Shown here in pieces: positions 44,331 to 57,584 of a stretch of 64,000 nucleotides of DNA. The position numbers and the translations under genes are program-made. The notes beneath the pieces are model-generated. The model was given only the letters and a program-made list of their open reading frames with translations, had not been told where the DNA came from and searched no databases. Position 1 is the stretch's first letter. Every line of letters begins with the position of its first letter. The stretch comes from Membranipora membranacea (lineage: Eukaryota > Bryozoa > Gymnolaemata > Cheilostomatida > Membraniporidae), in NCBI GenBank assembly GCA_914767715.1, contig OU612071.1, forward strand, positions 25,915,681 to 25,979,680, read 5' to 3'.

Positions 44331-46945
44331 TGATCCCAGCTGTCTGAGTTGAGGTCTCACTTCCTCTGCCACTCCTCTGATCATCGCCTCCTGATCCACC
44401 TAGGTAGCCGGGTTGCCATAATCTACCCTGGTTCTCCATTGTAATTTTCAATTAGTGACGTCTCCTTTCTATTGAGTCTCCCTGTCCATCAGGATAGCCA
44501 GCCCACCATAATGAATGATTATACATCCTAGATCGCCATTATATAAGCAGCATTGAAAGCAGCCATTCACTCCCTTCTGAAAACAGATCGGTTAATCCGG
44601 AATGCCAGACATGCCACAAAGAACCCAAGAAAATAGCATAGAATGGTTATCAGGAGACTTAATCTAAAGAATATGACACTAAAGGCAAAATGACAGGTCA
44701 CTTCCCACTCCCAACAATTCTAAGCAAATTCAGTTACATTGTGTAATGTACACAATAGACAATTTTAGCATTCAATTCAGAGTTGTGTCCTCCTTCCTTG
44801 CATCAAAAATTAAACTCATAATACCATAGCAATTATTCCCCTTCACACTTGTGAGAGAAATGTCTAGTTCTTCACAAACTGTATTAACATTATATCCCTG
44901 GCTCATCAGGATAGTTGGCTCAACATTGTACATTATGTCGTCTGAACCATAGCTCTAAGTAATGGCACTCCCTCATTACCCCTCGGCCATCCACACTGCA
45001 TCACTGAAAACAAATCAGTTGACCCGGAATGCAAGGAAATTCCATGGAAAACCACAGTAAATAGCATGGAATGGTAACCGGATGAACTAACCCAGTGATG
45101 AATGTATTAAAAGTATATGGATAGACCCGTTCAATCAAATTTTTGTTTACAAATACAGTATTGAGCCAAAGCACTTTGAACAAACTTCCTGGTTAGACTA
45201 GTAACTATTCATTTACTTTTTCATAACTTGGAGTTGTCAACTGACCAACACTGGTAACCAGACAACTTTTATAATTTGTGAAGGATAGCGTATAATTATT
45301 TCCTATCTAATAACATAAACCTAAATTACAAATTTAACTATGGTAACTATAACTTAAACCCACTGTCACAGAAAATACTCAATTACTAATGGTAAGGTAC
45401 TCTCAATATTGGATAATGGATAGGTACCATTGGAAATTACTGATTCACCAATCAAATTTAAACTGATGAATCTTTTAACCCAAATGCCAATCCTTATTTT
45501 TGCCCTACACCCATTTTGGTGAAATAAATTTTTCAACTAACAAACAACTAACAGACAAATGACACTGACAATGACCATCGGAGTAATCCTACAGCTAAAG
45601 CTCCCAGGTCCCCCCCAAATCCAAATTTGACAGACAAGGTCATTGGCATGTGCCTACATTCAGAATTAGCTATAAATGTTTGTCTGAATCCATACACTCT
45701 TATTTACCTAATACAAAAGATTATCTTCATTTATTTAATTACTTCAAACAGCTTATCCTAATTTAATCTTAGTTCATTGAATATCCAATGTGTATGAAAC
45801 TAATGCTAACGGAGAGTTACCCCCTCCTACATCAATAGATGGAGTGCTAATTAAAACTCATCCCATATTCTACTAATGCTACTTAGGCTATTGAGGCTAG
45901 TAGTGTTGTCAAAACCAGTGGTCAGTTGATAAAACCAGTTTTACTAACATACAGAGATATCTGCATTTACAATTACTTTGAACTTCAAAAAACAACTATC
46001 TAAAGTTTCGTCCGGATTTTTAACGGCACACTAAGAGTAACCATTATAGATAGACAACACAAATGTCCAATACCCAGACCTCCCTTAAATAGTTACCTAA
46101 ATAAATGATAAATCACAAACTTTGACTCCCAAATGACTGTGAAAACTCTAATGCGCATCTAAAATCTTATATTACCTAAATTACAGGTGATACACCATCC
46201 GGCATGCCCTTCCAAATTAGTTCCTGTATTTCTATGCGTGGTTGTGGTTGATACGCCTGCTATGGGAATTCAAGCCTTCTGATAGCCAACCATGAAATAA
46301 TTTACTTGAAAAAAGTTTGTTAACATCAGAGCGGAAGTCAAGCGAAATTATGCCGTGAGCAGGTTTAGTAGCATTAACCCCCTAATACATTAGACATTTT
46401 TTAAACTAAATAGTACTCATCAATCATACCTATTGCTATGGAAACTATCTACTTGTGTTAGTTGTGTTGTGCAGTAGACTTCAACACTCAGCTAACCTCA
46501 GCACTTAGTCAACTAGCTTAGTAATAAATGAGGCCATACATATAATAGCGGAGATTCCCAATTTGGTAATCAACTACATATCTTAGTCATTATTAGACCT
46601 ACAACTGAAAAGATTATCCCCCAGCTGGGCGACAAGGTACGTACATTGAGTTATTTACAACAAGTACATGTGAATTCTATGTTTTGCCGGTACAGGGTTA
46701 TTTGTGTTGAGAGGTTCGCAGCAATATAACTGTAATACTTATAAGTTCCCCAAATGACCATTGAACCATCCCGAGCCGACAAATAACCATCCTTTTAAAA
46801 ACTACCTGACAAATCACCTACACGAATTTCCAATGGTTTACCTCATCTTGTAAATACATTGGTATCAGTCAACACGCAATTATCCATAGAAAAATGATCA
46901 TGAAACCAGCAATATTTATATTCATATCACAATTTGTATTTGGTA
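44331..46945. other. Interior of the LTR-type element, left part
   Basis: No open frame over about 60 codons and no recognisable protein. Nothing else identifiable. Confidence 0.5.
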
Positions 46946-47516
46946 GTTTAAACGGAAAACACCCAAAACGGCCCGCGGCTCAAAACGGCCCGAGGCCCAA
47001 AACGGCCCGAGGCCCAAAACGGCCCGCGGCCAAAAAAGGCCCGCGGCCCAAAACGGCCCAGCATGATTTATGAGTTCTCCAAGTCCCAAAACCTCTAAAA
47101 ATTGAGTTAAGTCAACGAACTTAAGTTTTTGGGAAAAAACTTAAGTTTTCAAATTTTTCGAAAAAACGGCCCATCTTGGTTTTTGAGTTCTCCAAGTCCC
47201 AAAACCTCTAAAAATGAGTTAAGTCAACGAACTTAAGTTTTTGGGAAAAAACTTTAGTTTTCAAATTTTTCAAAAAAAACGGCCCATCTTGATTTTTGAG
47301 TTCTCCAAGTCCCAAAACTTCTAAAAAATGAGATAAGTCAACAAACTTAAGTTTTTGGGAAAAACTTAAGACTCGTTGACGTTGCATTTTTTAGAGGTTT
47401 TGGGACTTGGAGAACTCATAAATCATGTCGGGCCGTTTTTGGCCTCGGGCCGTTTTGGGCCGCGGGCCGTTTTGGGCCTCGGGCCGTGGGCTGTTTTGGG
47501 ACCGAACCGTTTAAAC
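46946..47516. mobile_element. Foldback element with GC-rich repeated termini
   Basis: The ends are GTTTAAACGG and CCGTTTAAAC. Both arms carry short tandem units of the type CAAAACGGCCCGAGGCC (and its complement at the right). Next to them are about 110-bp units beginning with GAGTTCTCCAAGTCCC, three on the left and one inverted on the right (the right arm reads GGGACTTGGAGAACTC at 47401-47416). It is strikingly GC-rich within AT-rich surroundings. It appears to be a nested insertion in the LTR-type element. Confidence 0.75.
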
Positions 47517-49461
47517 CCCATGATAGCCTGTAAGCTGACCAACTGGCAGGTATGGCGACGGAATATCTCAAGGCATTTGTCAGTTGTGACAGGTATGTTT
47601 TGGGTAACTGGTTAACAATATTCGATGGCTAAAATCACATAGCAATATCTATCAATTTCCATTATTACGCAATTTTCTTATAATCACTTCCTATTGTTAG
47701 CCACTCTGCGCATGTGGAACTGTTGAGGCATATGTTCGTCTCTGCAGCATAGGGCTTGAACTAATTCATCTCGTCTTAGTACCGAAATTGGGAAAACAAT
47801 GGACACCCATAATTTAGAAATATTTGGGCCTAAATGGAACACTGTTTTTGATATCTTATAACCCTGAACCCTGGGGGTTTTCTTGATGGAAGGCAGCGCC
47901 ACCACCGCTGTGCTGCAGAGGTAGACTATGTCACAAGGCTATCCTGCAGGCAGAGTGATTATTAGCATGACTTACCTGTTGCAGTGGTTAAATGATCTAC
48001 CGAAGCCGTTTGTATAAAATATCATTGCGTGTTGACTTTTGAGAACAGTTATAATTGTTTATATTCTGTTTGTAAAAATCAAAACCACAGACAACGTTGG
48101 TGAAAAACTTGCAAGAACATGGGAGTATAAATGTTTCACTAGTTTAAACTATTTACCTCAAAATCTAAAAAGATACTGGTGACAATAAAAATAAAACTCT
48201 TCAAGTTGTATAGAAAATCAGTGCACTAAACTCTGAACACAGGCAAAACAACTAACTGAAAGGAAAATTGCTAATGGTTTTGAAGTTTCATCCTGTAATC
48301 AGAAGTTTGTAAGCGCTTGGTTTTTGACAAAAAACTTGGAAATAATAAAATAAAAATCCTATGAAATAAATATCCTCCTTATATCCTCTTTTATATCCTC
48401 TTCGTATGACATATGGACAATCAATCCCCCCAAGTGTACAGAGTCAGACCAGTTATCAGATTGAGCCGGATTCAGACAATCTTTAATGAAGGAATGATAT
48501 TAACTCAATTAAGTACCGTATTTATTTGATTAGTCTGCAGCCTCTGACAACTAGCCCTATAGGCCTATTCCATACAAATGGAGTGATTAGTTGCTCCCCG
48601 GTTTCAATTTTCCATAATTTTCCTCCTATTTTCCTTTCAATTTGTCCGCCCATTTTTTCCTCCATAGTAATAATAATATTTTTCCAGTATCCTTATGAAT
48701 ATTTTGTTAATGCGTCCCAGCAATTTTCCTGGACCAGAGTTTCCCACAAGTTCTATTTCAATTTACTTCAGTTTTTCCATCATTTATAAACATTTTTGTT
48801 GTCCATGGTTGTAATTTTGTCTTCTCAAAAGAAATTTCAAACCCTATAATTTTCTCAAGGCTGAACCTGGTGATTTGTGAGGTAAAGGCTGTTTTGTCAA
48901 CTTACGTTGTAATGGGTGATTAATCTCTCTTTAGTTAAATATGTCGGCTCGGGGAAGGTCGTTTGAATCTTATCCAGCATTAATTATATTATCTAGAGAA
49001 TAGAATAATAATGTTAATGTCCTATAAATAAAATGTCTAGCTGATACAAAATGTGAATGTGTTGATGAATGATTAATGCCCTACAACTTTTATTATTACC
49101 GGCACTGGAAACAAACATGACAAGCATCACGCCAGCACTACAGCATGAAGAGAAGAAGAAACATCATCTACATATCCTGAGAAATGGATAATGATAACTG
49201 AATTATGACTAACTGTGGCTGACTGAATTATGACCATCTGAATTATGACTAACTGTAACTAAACGTCTCACTGGATTAATACTGAGGGACGCTGAATTGA
49301 TACTGAGAGACAAAAATGATACTGCTTCAAGTACTCACATGGGTATTACTCTAGATCGATGCTAAATAAAGTGGATATAATGACGATAACGCAGCATGAT
49401 CGCGAATCAGTCTCAAAACTTGAAGGTCGTAAGTTAAAATTAACTCGGGTCACCAGAATTC
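47517..49461. other. Interior of the LTR-type element, right part
   Basis: AT-rich, no recognisable coding region. Short open frames on both strands show no known motif. Confidence 0.5.
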
Positions 49462-50343
49462 TGTCACATATTCGACCCACTTGGGGCCGAATACCCGAGC
49501 AGAACAGACAACCACTATTTCATTCATTTTGCTCATGTTTATTTTGTATGGAGTTAACTTCTTCCTGTTTATCTTCCTTCTTCCTTCAAATTTATCCACA
49601 ACATTGTTCTTGAGAATTTTGTTAAAAATAGGTATTAATTCAATTTACTAATGACTCACAGTTGAGATGCCTTTTCGACATTAAAATCAATTATTATTCT
49701 TGAATAATAAACTAAGTTAGATACCAGAAAAGCAATCTATACCATGCCAGAAAAACATTCTCCAAGGGCCCTCCAACCAGAACTGCCCTGCTTTGATGTT
49801 CCCCCGGTTTTTATATGCACGGGGGTTCATCACTGCGGGTGAGCATGGCCAAAAAAACGGAGGTTGCATTTGCCCATCCTCTTGAAAAACGGCGATTGGA
49901 TTTAGATTTTTTGTCTGACAAAAAGGTTTAATTATACACATTATTTAAATGCTTGCGATTGAAGTCTCTAAAAAAGCGGAGATTGGATTTTAATTCCTGT
50001 CTGACAAAAAGGTTTAATTATACACATTATTTAAATGCTTGCGATTGAACTCTCCAAAAAAGCGGAGATTGGATTTTAATTTCTGTCTGACTAAAAAGGT
50101 TCAATTATACACATTATTTAAATGCTTGCGATTGAACTCTCCAAAAAGACAGAGATGGAATGTCTGATAGCTGACAGTAATTTAATTATGCCTAATATAC
50201 AACATATTTCATCAAAAGATAAAACTGAGATTGGTCTCTGATTTTGAAGTGGTTGACGCCGTCTGGCATCACCTGCTCCCATCCTCTTGGCTCCATTCTC
50301 TTTATCCGAAATCTCCTGAGCTGTGAGAACTTGAGATCTCACA
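49462..50343. repeat. Right terminal repeat
   Basis: 882 bp, TG...CA. It holds three copies of the 86-bp sub-repeat against two in the left repeat. Other differences are scattered substitutions and the missing palindrome arm, so the pair has diverged somewhat since insertion. Confidence 0.75.
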
Positions 50344-51686
50344 ATCTCACATCGTGAACAGATAAATACCAACAAAACCAACATTTGCCACAACTTGAGC
50401 TTACTCGGATAACTTTTAGTCTTATGCAGCAGATATTACCAGGCACATGCTAATGGAAAAGCATTTTGCTTTTTAAAGTTGATCTCTTCATGGTTACAAA
50501 CCATTTTGCTCAAGCTTTATTTACCTCGATAACATTGAAATTTTGGCAGCACAATTTTCGCAGTCGGTTTAGAGTCCACCATGGGCGTAATCAAGCTAAT
50601 AGGCTGTGGCAGGATTCAAACAAAGCACTTTGAACACCTGTGTGTTGAGGGCGGGAGCTCTTAACAACTGAGCTACATCTAACTCATTGAAGTAATTTCC
50701 TGTTCCACCACATCACTGTGATGTCATAAATAGTTATCTATACATATTCCTCAGTGTTAAAGAAAATGGGTAGTACTGTGTACCGATAAACATTTTATAT
50801 AATGTGAAAAAATAATTGAGTGGACTTGCAATATCTGTAAATATCCCTACATGAAGACATGAAGAGAAGACATGATTGAGAGCTTTATAATGCTGTGTAA
50901 ATTTGCACATAACTTAACACAGATTTGCCTCAATCCAGTTGATCAATTATCTCATATGATCAAACGACTCAACATTTTAATATCGTTTTTTTACAATAAT
51001 AAATTAAATTTTGTATTAATTGTTGACAACATTTGACCAGCAGAGGGAGTCAGGCGTACCAAATTCAATTCTGACAAAACCAATCTGATTTGTAATCCCT
51101 AAAATAGTGTGGTCGGCCAGGTATTGCAGATTAAATTCTATGTACATGAATTAATACTAAATAAACAATTAAAAGGTCAATACAAAACCTATTCAAAATA
51201 AGGCACCAACTCATCAATTCCCTGAAAAACTAATTATTAGCAAATTGTTGATTAACTAAATTTTGATCACATTTATTAGACTTTAACAGCCCATCCAATT
51301 AAAATCACCAGAATATCTCATCAGTTGTTTATTAGACTGTGGTCTTCCAGCAGGCCCTATTTGAAAGATAATCAAACAATTAAAACCAGTACGGCTTCTG
51401 TACCAACCAGCTACAGAACTCATCTTATCAATCTGATGATTAATTAAGAATTCACCTGAATATTTAGATTTAAGTTGTCACATTATTCCTGGATTCCTTG
51501 CTCCTTATTTCCTGTACCTTTTCCTCTTACAGAATCAGTAGGTGTAGAGCCTCTCATCCTCATAGACATTTCACTAGTCCACATGTACTCAGGTCTCACA
51601 TAAGCAGACACACATATTTATCTTGGTTTCATTGCAGTCACAGGTAATTTGTGATTAAAATAAAATAATATTTATCGCTTCCATTT
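50344..51686. other. Intergenic region right of the LTR-type element, upstream of H
   Basis: Collinear with 1413-2779. It contains a minus-strand SINE fragment (about 50552-50687) and the upstream motif (ACAGAATCAGTAGG) at about 51520-51546. Confidence 0.55.
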
Positions 51687-51720
51687 GTTGGCATGACAAC
51701 TGTACACAGATGGTATAAAG
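51687..51720 (+). promoter_or_regulatory. Gene H core promoter: X-box-like motif and TATA box
   Basis: GTTGGCATGACAAC (51687-51700) and TATAAAG (51714-51720). It is almost identical to gene B, with the inverted repeat around the TATA box decayed. Confidence 0.6.
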
Positions 51721-51775
51721 AATGTATGCGAGTTCAACATATGTTCATTCTTATCTTGCTGTGCTCTCCTGTAGC

Positions 51776-54700
51776 ATGATGAAGACTACTATCTCTGCTG
51801 CTTCAGTCATCTGTCTGACAGGATGTCTGATTGTCTTTGTATCCGCTCAAGGTCAAGGTGAGGAATCAATTGTTAGTTTGTAAGCATATGTTACTGAGTA
51901 TTGTTAAGTATTCTATATCACACAATCTAGATTCAGACTGCGCAAATTCTTTACCGATACATCAAATAGCTAGGCCAGAAGCAGCTACAGCATAAGTTGT
52001 TATGGCACGGACAATATTTGATGGCTGGATACTGATCGCGTTTTATACTTCATTGGTGTATGTTCTGTAAAATTCACCGGGTGTACCCAGTTGTAGTGAT
52101 CATATTTAGAGATTAAAAGGTGTTTTGTTTTGGCATTATATGTGTGGGGAAAGAACTCCTATTCTGTGTAATCTAAGTAATCTCATCATCAGGGAATTCC
52201 AGGTTGAAATTGCATTGTGGGATTTTGTTGACATGGCAATTAATTCACCAAGTAAACTTGGAGAGAAGGCTGCTCGTATCAGACCAGCACAAATTGAAAA
52301 ATTTTTTTTGAATTATGTCAAACTTTTAATGGGACTAGTATCAAAGATTATATATACTTGATGGCAGGATACTTGATGCTAGTATGATATTGTATGGTCT
52401 TAAGACAACAGTCTTGGGGCAATTACTAACAACATTTTTGACGTTTCAATTGCCTCTTATGTCATTTTTTGGCTGGATATCTTTTGCATAACACATGAGC
52501 AAAGAGTTCAATGAGTGCCTCACTTTTCAGAAAGAAACTAAACTGTCAGAGTCTGAAAAACATAGTTATTATCTTCACTGAGGGATATTTAGGTTCATTG
52601 TTCTGTTATGTTTTGTAGCCAGCTGCCCTGATGTAATTGATATCCCTTGTCTAACAGGGAGAATTCGGGATCAGAATGGATGTCCAACTAACGAATGTGG
52701 TGAGTCCTGTATCTACTGGTTCACAACAAATTTTATCTATTTCTGTATCTATGTTGTCCCTGTTGTCTGCATGTTTGTCACTACTTGTCTGCTAAAGCAC
52801 CATTTCTTTATTCGTTTTCCGTTTTGCTAATCTGTCAAAACTGAATCAAGAAACAAAAAACAGATCTCTTTATCTTCCAAAACGACAGAAAAGGAAACCT
52901 TGAAAGACAATTCTCAAATACGTCAACAAATTGAAAACATTGCAAATATCAATTATTTAAGCATCAGTTTAATTCCACAATGATCTATGATTGGATTTAG
53001 TTCTGTGCGTATTTTTGTCTAGCAATTGTGTTTTTTCAATTATATTTTTCTATATTGTTTATTGCAGATTGCTCTTCGCCGTGTCAAATAGCTGACTGCT
53101 TATTAAGACCACCAGGATTTCAGTATTCATGTCCGACCACTAATAGATTAGACGCCTGTAATTGTGTGTTAAATTGTCAGTGTGGTAAGATTCTATCTCA
53201 TCCATCTCATTTTATCTGTATATCACATAAGAGATGGTCTAACATGAGGTTTTTTCAAAAATAAGCTTCAGTCATAAGAAGCCAGGCACACATTACTTAT
53301 CTGTCAGTATTCTGAACTCTATTTGAATCAAGCTAAATTGTTAGATCTCAGTTTGCCCTATGAAACTTAATCCGGTTATATGTCCATTAATCAAGGTCTA
53401 ACTCAAAGAAAACTGCCACAAGTGAGATTTGATATATATATGTTAAACTATTATCCTGCAAGAATGTTTTTAATAAGATGCCAAAGAAATTATGGCAAAC
53501 GCTGAGAGAAGGAGAAAAAACAACAAGGTGTGATTACAGGTCTTGTGCTTACAAGACCATGAATCTTACTAATCAGCCATTAAGACCATCTGCCATGTTA
53601 AGATACTGAGAAATATTTTTGCCAAAAATTTATCTCTTAGGCATATTATTATAAAATTGAGAGTTTCATGAACATAACTCTTTATGTGACTGCTTTATTA
53701 CCCGATGTCTAATCTTTTTTCTCTCTTGCTTTATTTAGCTGGATGCCCTGATTTTAACCTAAATCTTGAATGTCCCTTTGGAAAGGTGAATGATGCCAGA
53801 GGTTGCCCAACCAATGTGTGCGGTATGTTACATTACAGATCCTAAGTTTACTGGTTTTATGGAAATAATAGATATAACTGTAAATGGCATGCTCTTAATA
53901 TTTCTAATGATATCTGCTTAACCATCCACTTGGAACAAAAGCATTTGATTGTTACTTATTAATATTTTGTTATTCAGGAGCAGATATATTGCCGGGGTTG
54001 GAGAAGACAAATGGATCCTAATGGATGTCCTACTGATACTCGCATCTGGAAGTGGTGTTAGTTCCAAATTTCTAATTTAAGTCTATCTTCATTTCTGTCT
54101 CTTAACAACATAATCCTGTTTAATTTCAGCTTGCCCTCGTCCCGACCAGTAATTTCTATTTCCACCGCTGGCACCACCATTCGCGTACACATGCCCCAGT
54201 GGTTATGCAGTAGACTCCTGTGGATGTCGGGAAAGTGGTTATCAATGTGGTAAGATAAATTCATATTTAATCTAAAAAATAAAGTTCTTTGATGAGAAGC
54301 TAGGCATATAAATGTAATCAAGATGATACCTAAAAGGGATCAGCAGCAGTTGGAAATATTTTTTTGTACTTATCATTCAGCCATGCCTGCTCGCTCGCTT
54401 CTATTCAAACAACCCGGCTAAAATAAATCTTCAACCTCATTACGAAACTGGAGAAGTTGCAATGCGCACAATTCTACAATTTCCTCAGTTTGTTTTCAAG
54501 GAAACAACACAAAAATGTTTTTACAAGGTTGAAATGTATTAGATTACACTTTTTGTTAATGATATTCTTTCTCAGCATGTTCATCTAAAATAATTCTTAG
54601 TTTTTCATTGTCAATGTATGCAATCTGTTCAATTGATCAAATAGGATGAACGAGAGTCATAAAATTCATTTACAACTGTTTTTTATTTCATTAGATGTAA

Positions 54701-55735
54701 AAGTGCTTTGCCAGTATTCACTTATGTCTTAAACTTAACTTTCAGCTGGCTGCCCAGCGGTTCTAACGACAGTAGAATGTCAGTCAGGGAGACGACTAGA
54801 TGTTAACAGATGTCCTACTAACTCTTGTAGTAAGTTATCTATGTTAATGATGTAACATATTCAATATGCACAATGGAAAATAAGAGCTATGATTGTTAGT
54901 GTCCCCTCGGAGTAGATTTAACATTTTGAGGCCATAATTAATGAATATTATTGAGCTGGCATTGTGTAAATAAACTAAGATAACCTACCCTTCCAAAGGA
55001 CATTATAGTCAGGCAGTTGCGAACACCATCAGAGCTCTTTTAGGTGAACAGGGAATTGTCCCTTCCTTCACTAGTATAGGTGTGGGGGTTCAAGTCTATT
55101 GTACTGTACAAGCCAGTTAAACTGTTGCATACAGATAATTATGACTTTCAAAAAAATTCAATTTTCAAACCTAAGTTGCAGAAGATATGCTCTGCCAGGA
55201 TAAAGGTAGCTGCATATGGCGTCGTTTGAATTCCATATTGAGAAATGTTCAACAATTTAAAGACATGAAAATGCGAGGGTGTGGCAGTTTATAAAGGTTG
55301 TAGAGTACAGTCAATTTATAATAATCAATGTATACATCTGACCTAAACATGAGGAATGGTTCATACTAATTACCGAGATATGAAATGTAAAATCCGGTCA
55401 TGGTGCCGTCAGTACTGTCTTATTTCAAAACGCATTCACAGACAGTCTTAATTTCATTCACATTAAATAAAATTAAGGTGAGAGCGATCTTATCCACAAT
55501 ATCTCAGGTAGTTTGTCTGTCACCATCCAATTTGAGAACTTTTGACTTATTGTATTTTCCAGATGAGGATACTGTAGTAAAGCCAGGCTCTTGCCCCAGA
55601 TTTGGTTCTTTTGGAAGCACTAAATGTGGGAGTGATGCTGACTGCCAAGGAAGACAAAAATGCTGCAAGTCAAGGTCAAGAAGAGGGATCACAATGGATG
55701 TCTGCACCAGAGTTTCCAATGTTAGACATTGGTAG
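51776..55735 (+). pseudogene. Gene H: B/C fusion with a premature stop
   Basis: Exons: 51776-51857 (ATGATG, so the start is 51776 or 51779), 52619-52699, 53068-53184, 53739-53822, 54130-54249, 54746-54829 and 55563-55735 (TAG). The first four are near-copies of gene B exons 1-4, and the last three are near-copies of the gene C exons. The join lies at about 53974, where B intron sequence meets the middle of C's degenerate alpha exon (remnant 53975-54042). The beta exon at 54130 has TAA (54150-54152) in place of the Cys codon after PDQ. Full-length translation would stop after about 130 residues. Skipping that symmetric exon would restore an open frame through the WAP domain. I cannot tell which happens. 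Confidence 0.78.
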
Positions 55736-57584
55736 TTACTCAGTAAATGTTTTGTGACCTAGTCAATGTTTTGGCCCTGATCAATCAATCAGAGTCATCT
55801 TATTGGCTAATTGTTACACAATTGTAAAACTACATTCTGGCAAAGCAAAATGATTACATGAATGAATTCGAATTTTGGTTACTTTTATATCTTTCTATTT
55901 GTTGTGTGGATATATTTCACTATTTCTCACTGTTTGACCACTGAGAGACAGGACATTAAATGTTGGCAATTAATGTGAGAAGGTATATGATCTTCTTGTC
56001 ATATGATGTCTAAGTAATTTAAAGAATCCTCACATTTGAGAGGGTGCCAATTTTATATGTTTCATAATATAATTCATTTCCAATTAAAATCAAATGACCG
56101 ATAAAAGTCACTGCTTGATTGATCAATCATTGGCTGTGAAAATTTAAATCTTAATCTTGGGGAAGTTAAGCGATCTCTTTGTTAGTTGTGAATGGTTTAT
56201 GCCAATGATTTTAGATTATTGCAGGAGATGACTTTAAACCCTAAGGCCTCATTATCTCACGGTACATATAATATATATGACACAGCCTTCTTATAAAACC
56301 CAACATTTGTTGTGCAATCATCCTATCAGAGAAACTCAGAGGAACTGTTGCTGGATTTTGATGTTAAATTTAAAATACAGGTTCACTCCATACCTCATTC
56401 ACTATGGTTCCATTGATCGATTATGTAAGGATTTCGGGAGTAATCGCCCCATGGAAATGGCAATAAAGTCAAATTCCGATTGTGACAAATGACTTTTTGG
56501 ACGCGAATATCCATACTGTGTTTATTCGACCCATTTTCTAATTGGCGGCGTGGCAGAATGGTTAGCTCGCTTGCACACAATGCCTTCAAAGGGATTGCAC
56601 CGGGGGTTCAAGTCTCGGCCGCGGCAGATTCTTTTCATGTTTTTCCTATCATGGGAATGGTTAGAATCCACTGGATTCTAACCATTCGAAATTGGAGTGA
56701 ACCACAAAATCGACCCATGGAACCATAGTGATAATGGCCTAACAGTCACATCCGACCTTGTCTCCGAACATGAATGTGGTTTCATAGCCAAACAGCCACC
56801 AGACAGACTTAGGTCAGTATAAGGAATGACCCACCCGCGGTGTCATGCTTTATCTTACAAGTGTTGGGCGTGCATAAGCACTCAAAGGTGAATGGAAATT
56901 ATTCCTTTTTTCTCCAATCTGTTTGAAAATATATCTGATAACCAAGAAGGAAATGCTGTTCGGTATAATTTGAAGAGGATCTTCCATCGCTAGTAAAATG
57001 TTTGTGTTCTGTGGGAATGGTAATTTGAATAATTAAATGAAAATAACACACATACAAATAATTTACCAAAACACACAACAATAAAGCCTGTGGAGGTCAT
57101 CTGTCACTATTATCTGATTGATATCAATATCGATCTCATTACCTAGACTTAAAATGTCACATTTGTCTTGATATAATGATAATCCCTTCCTCATTTACAC
57201 CCTTCAGTGCCAGAAGGTGTCTAACAGGAAGTAAAGTGCCCAGTATAAAATCCTCATCAATCAATTATAGCCAATGATGATTCATTAAGGTTCAACAGAA
57301 TCACTGAGAGAAGTGTACTGGAGCATCTTGTACTTAGTGTGTTCTCTTTTACTACAAATGTCTTAATGCGTTTACATAAAGACAAATTATGAGGAGTAAA
57401 ATGAATAATCATGCATTCATCTATCAATAAGAGAAACTCGTGGTGGTGTAGTTATCAGTATAGTTCTGTAAACCTGTGCAAAGTTAAAGCTTTGGGTTTG
57501 ATTGAGATTATGTTGTACTTTGTAAAGCTCACAAACAACTAACAATTAATCAATTTAGTTTGCATGGCAACGGTACATAAAGAG
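55736..57584. other. Intergenic region H to I
   Basis: Collinear with 11250-12579 except for about 530 bp of extra sequence (56399 to about 56930) that includes a TIR element with a tRNA-like core. No gene is seen. Confidence 0.55.
56399..56731. mobile_element. TIR element containing a tRNA-like sequence
   Basis: The ends are inverted repeats: TCACTATGGTTCCATTGATC on the left, its near complement ending CATGGAACCATAGTGA on the right. Inside, 56543-56626 has an A-box-like TGGCAGAATGGTTAGC and a B-box-like GGGTTCAAGTCTC. The acceptor stem does not pair well. A perfect 15-bp inverted repeat (56656-56670 and 56672-56686) follows. The equivalent site near 11910 lacks it. The target duplication is unclear. 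Confidence 0.65.

Larger units (their letters stand above)
42904..50343. mobile_element. Non-coding LTR-type retroelement (LARD-like), 7.4 kb
   Basis: Direct terminal repeats at 42904-43730 and 49462-50343 both start TGTC and end TCTCACA. The target ATCT is duplicated (42900-42903 and 50344-50347). The uninterrupted sequence CCTAATCTCACATCG is present at about 7130. The 5.7-kb interior has no gag, pol or other recognisable frame. No convincing tRNA primer site follows the left repeat and no polypurine tract precedes the right one. It fits a non-autonomous LTR element, but the missing priming signals leave that open. It inserted between genes G and H. Confidence 0.72.

Noticed and set aside
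47376-47615. 79-codon frame rich in Gly, Leu and Pro
   Set aside because: It is a translation of the GC-rich arm of the foldback element.
56543-56626. Possible functional tRNA gene
   Set aside because: A- and B-box-like motifs are present, but the acceptor and anticodon stems do not pair acceptably, and it sits inside a TIR element.
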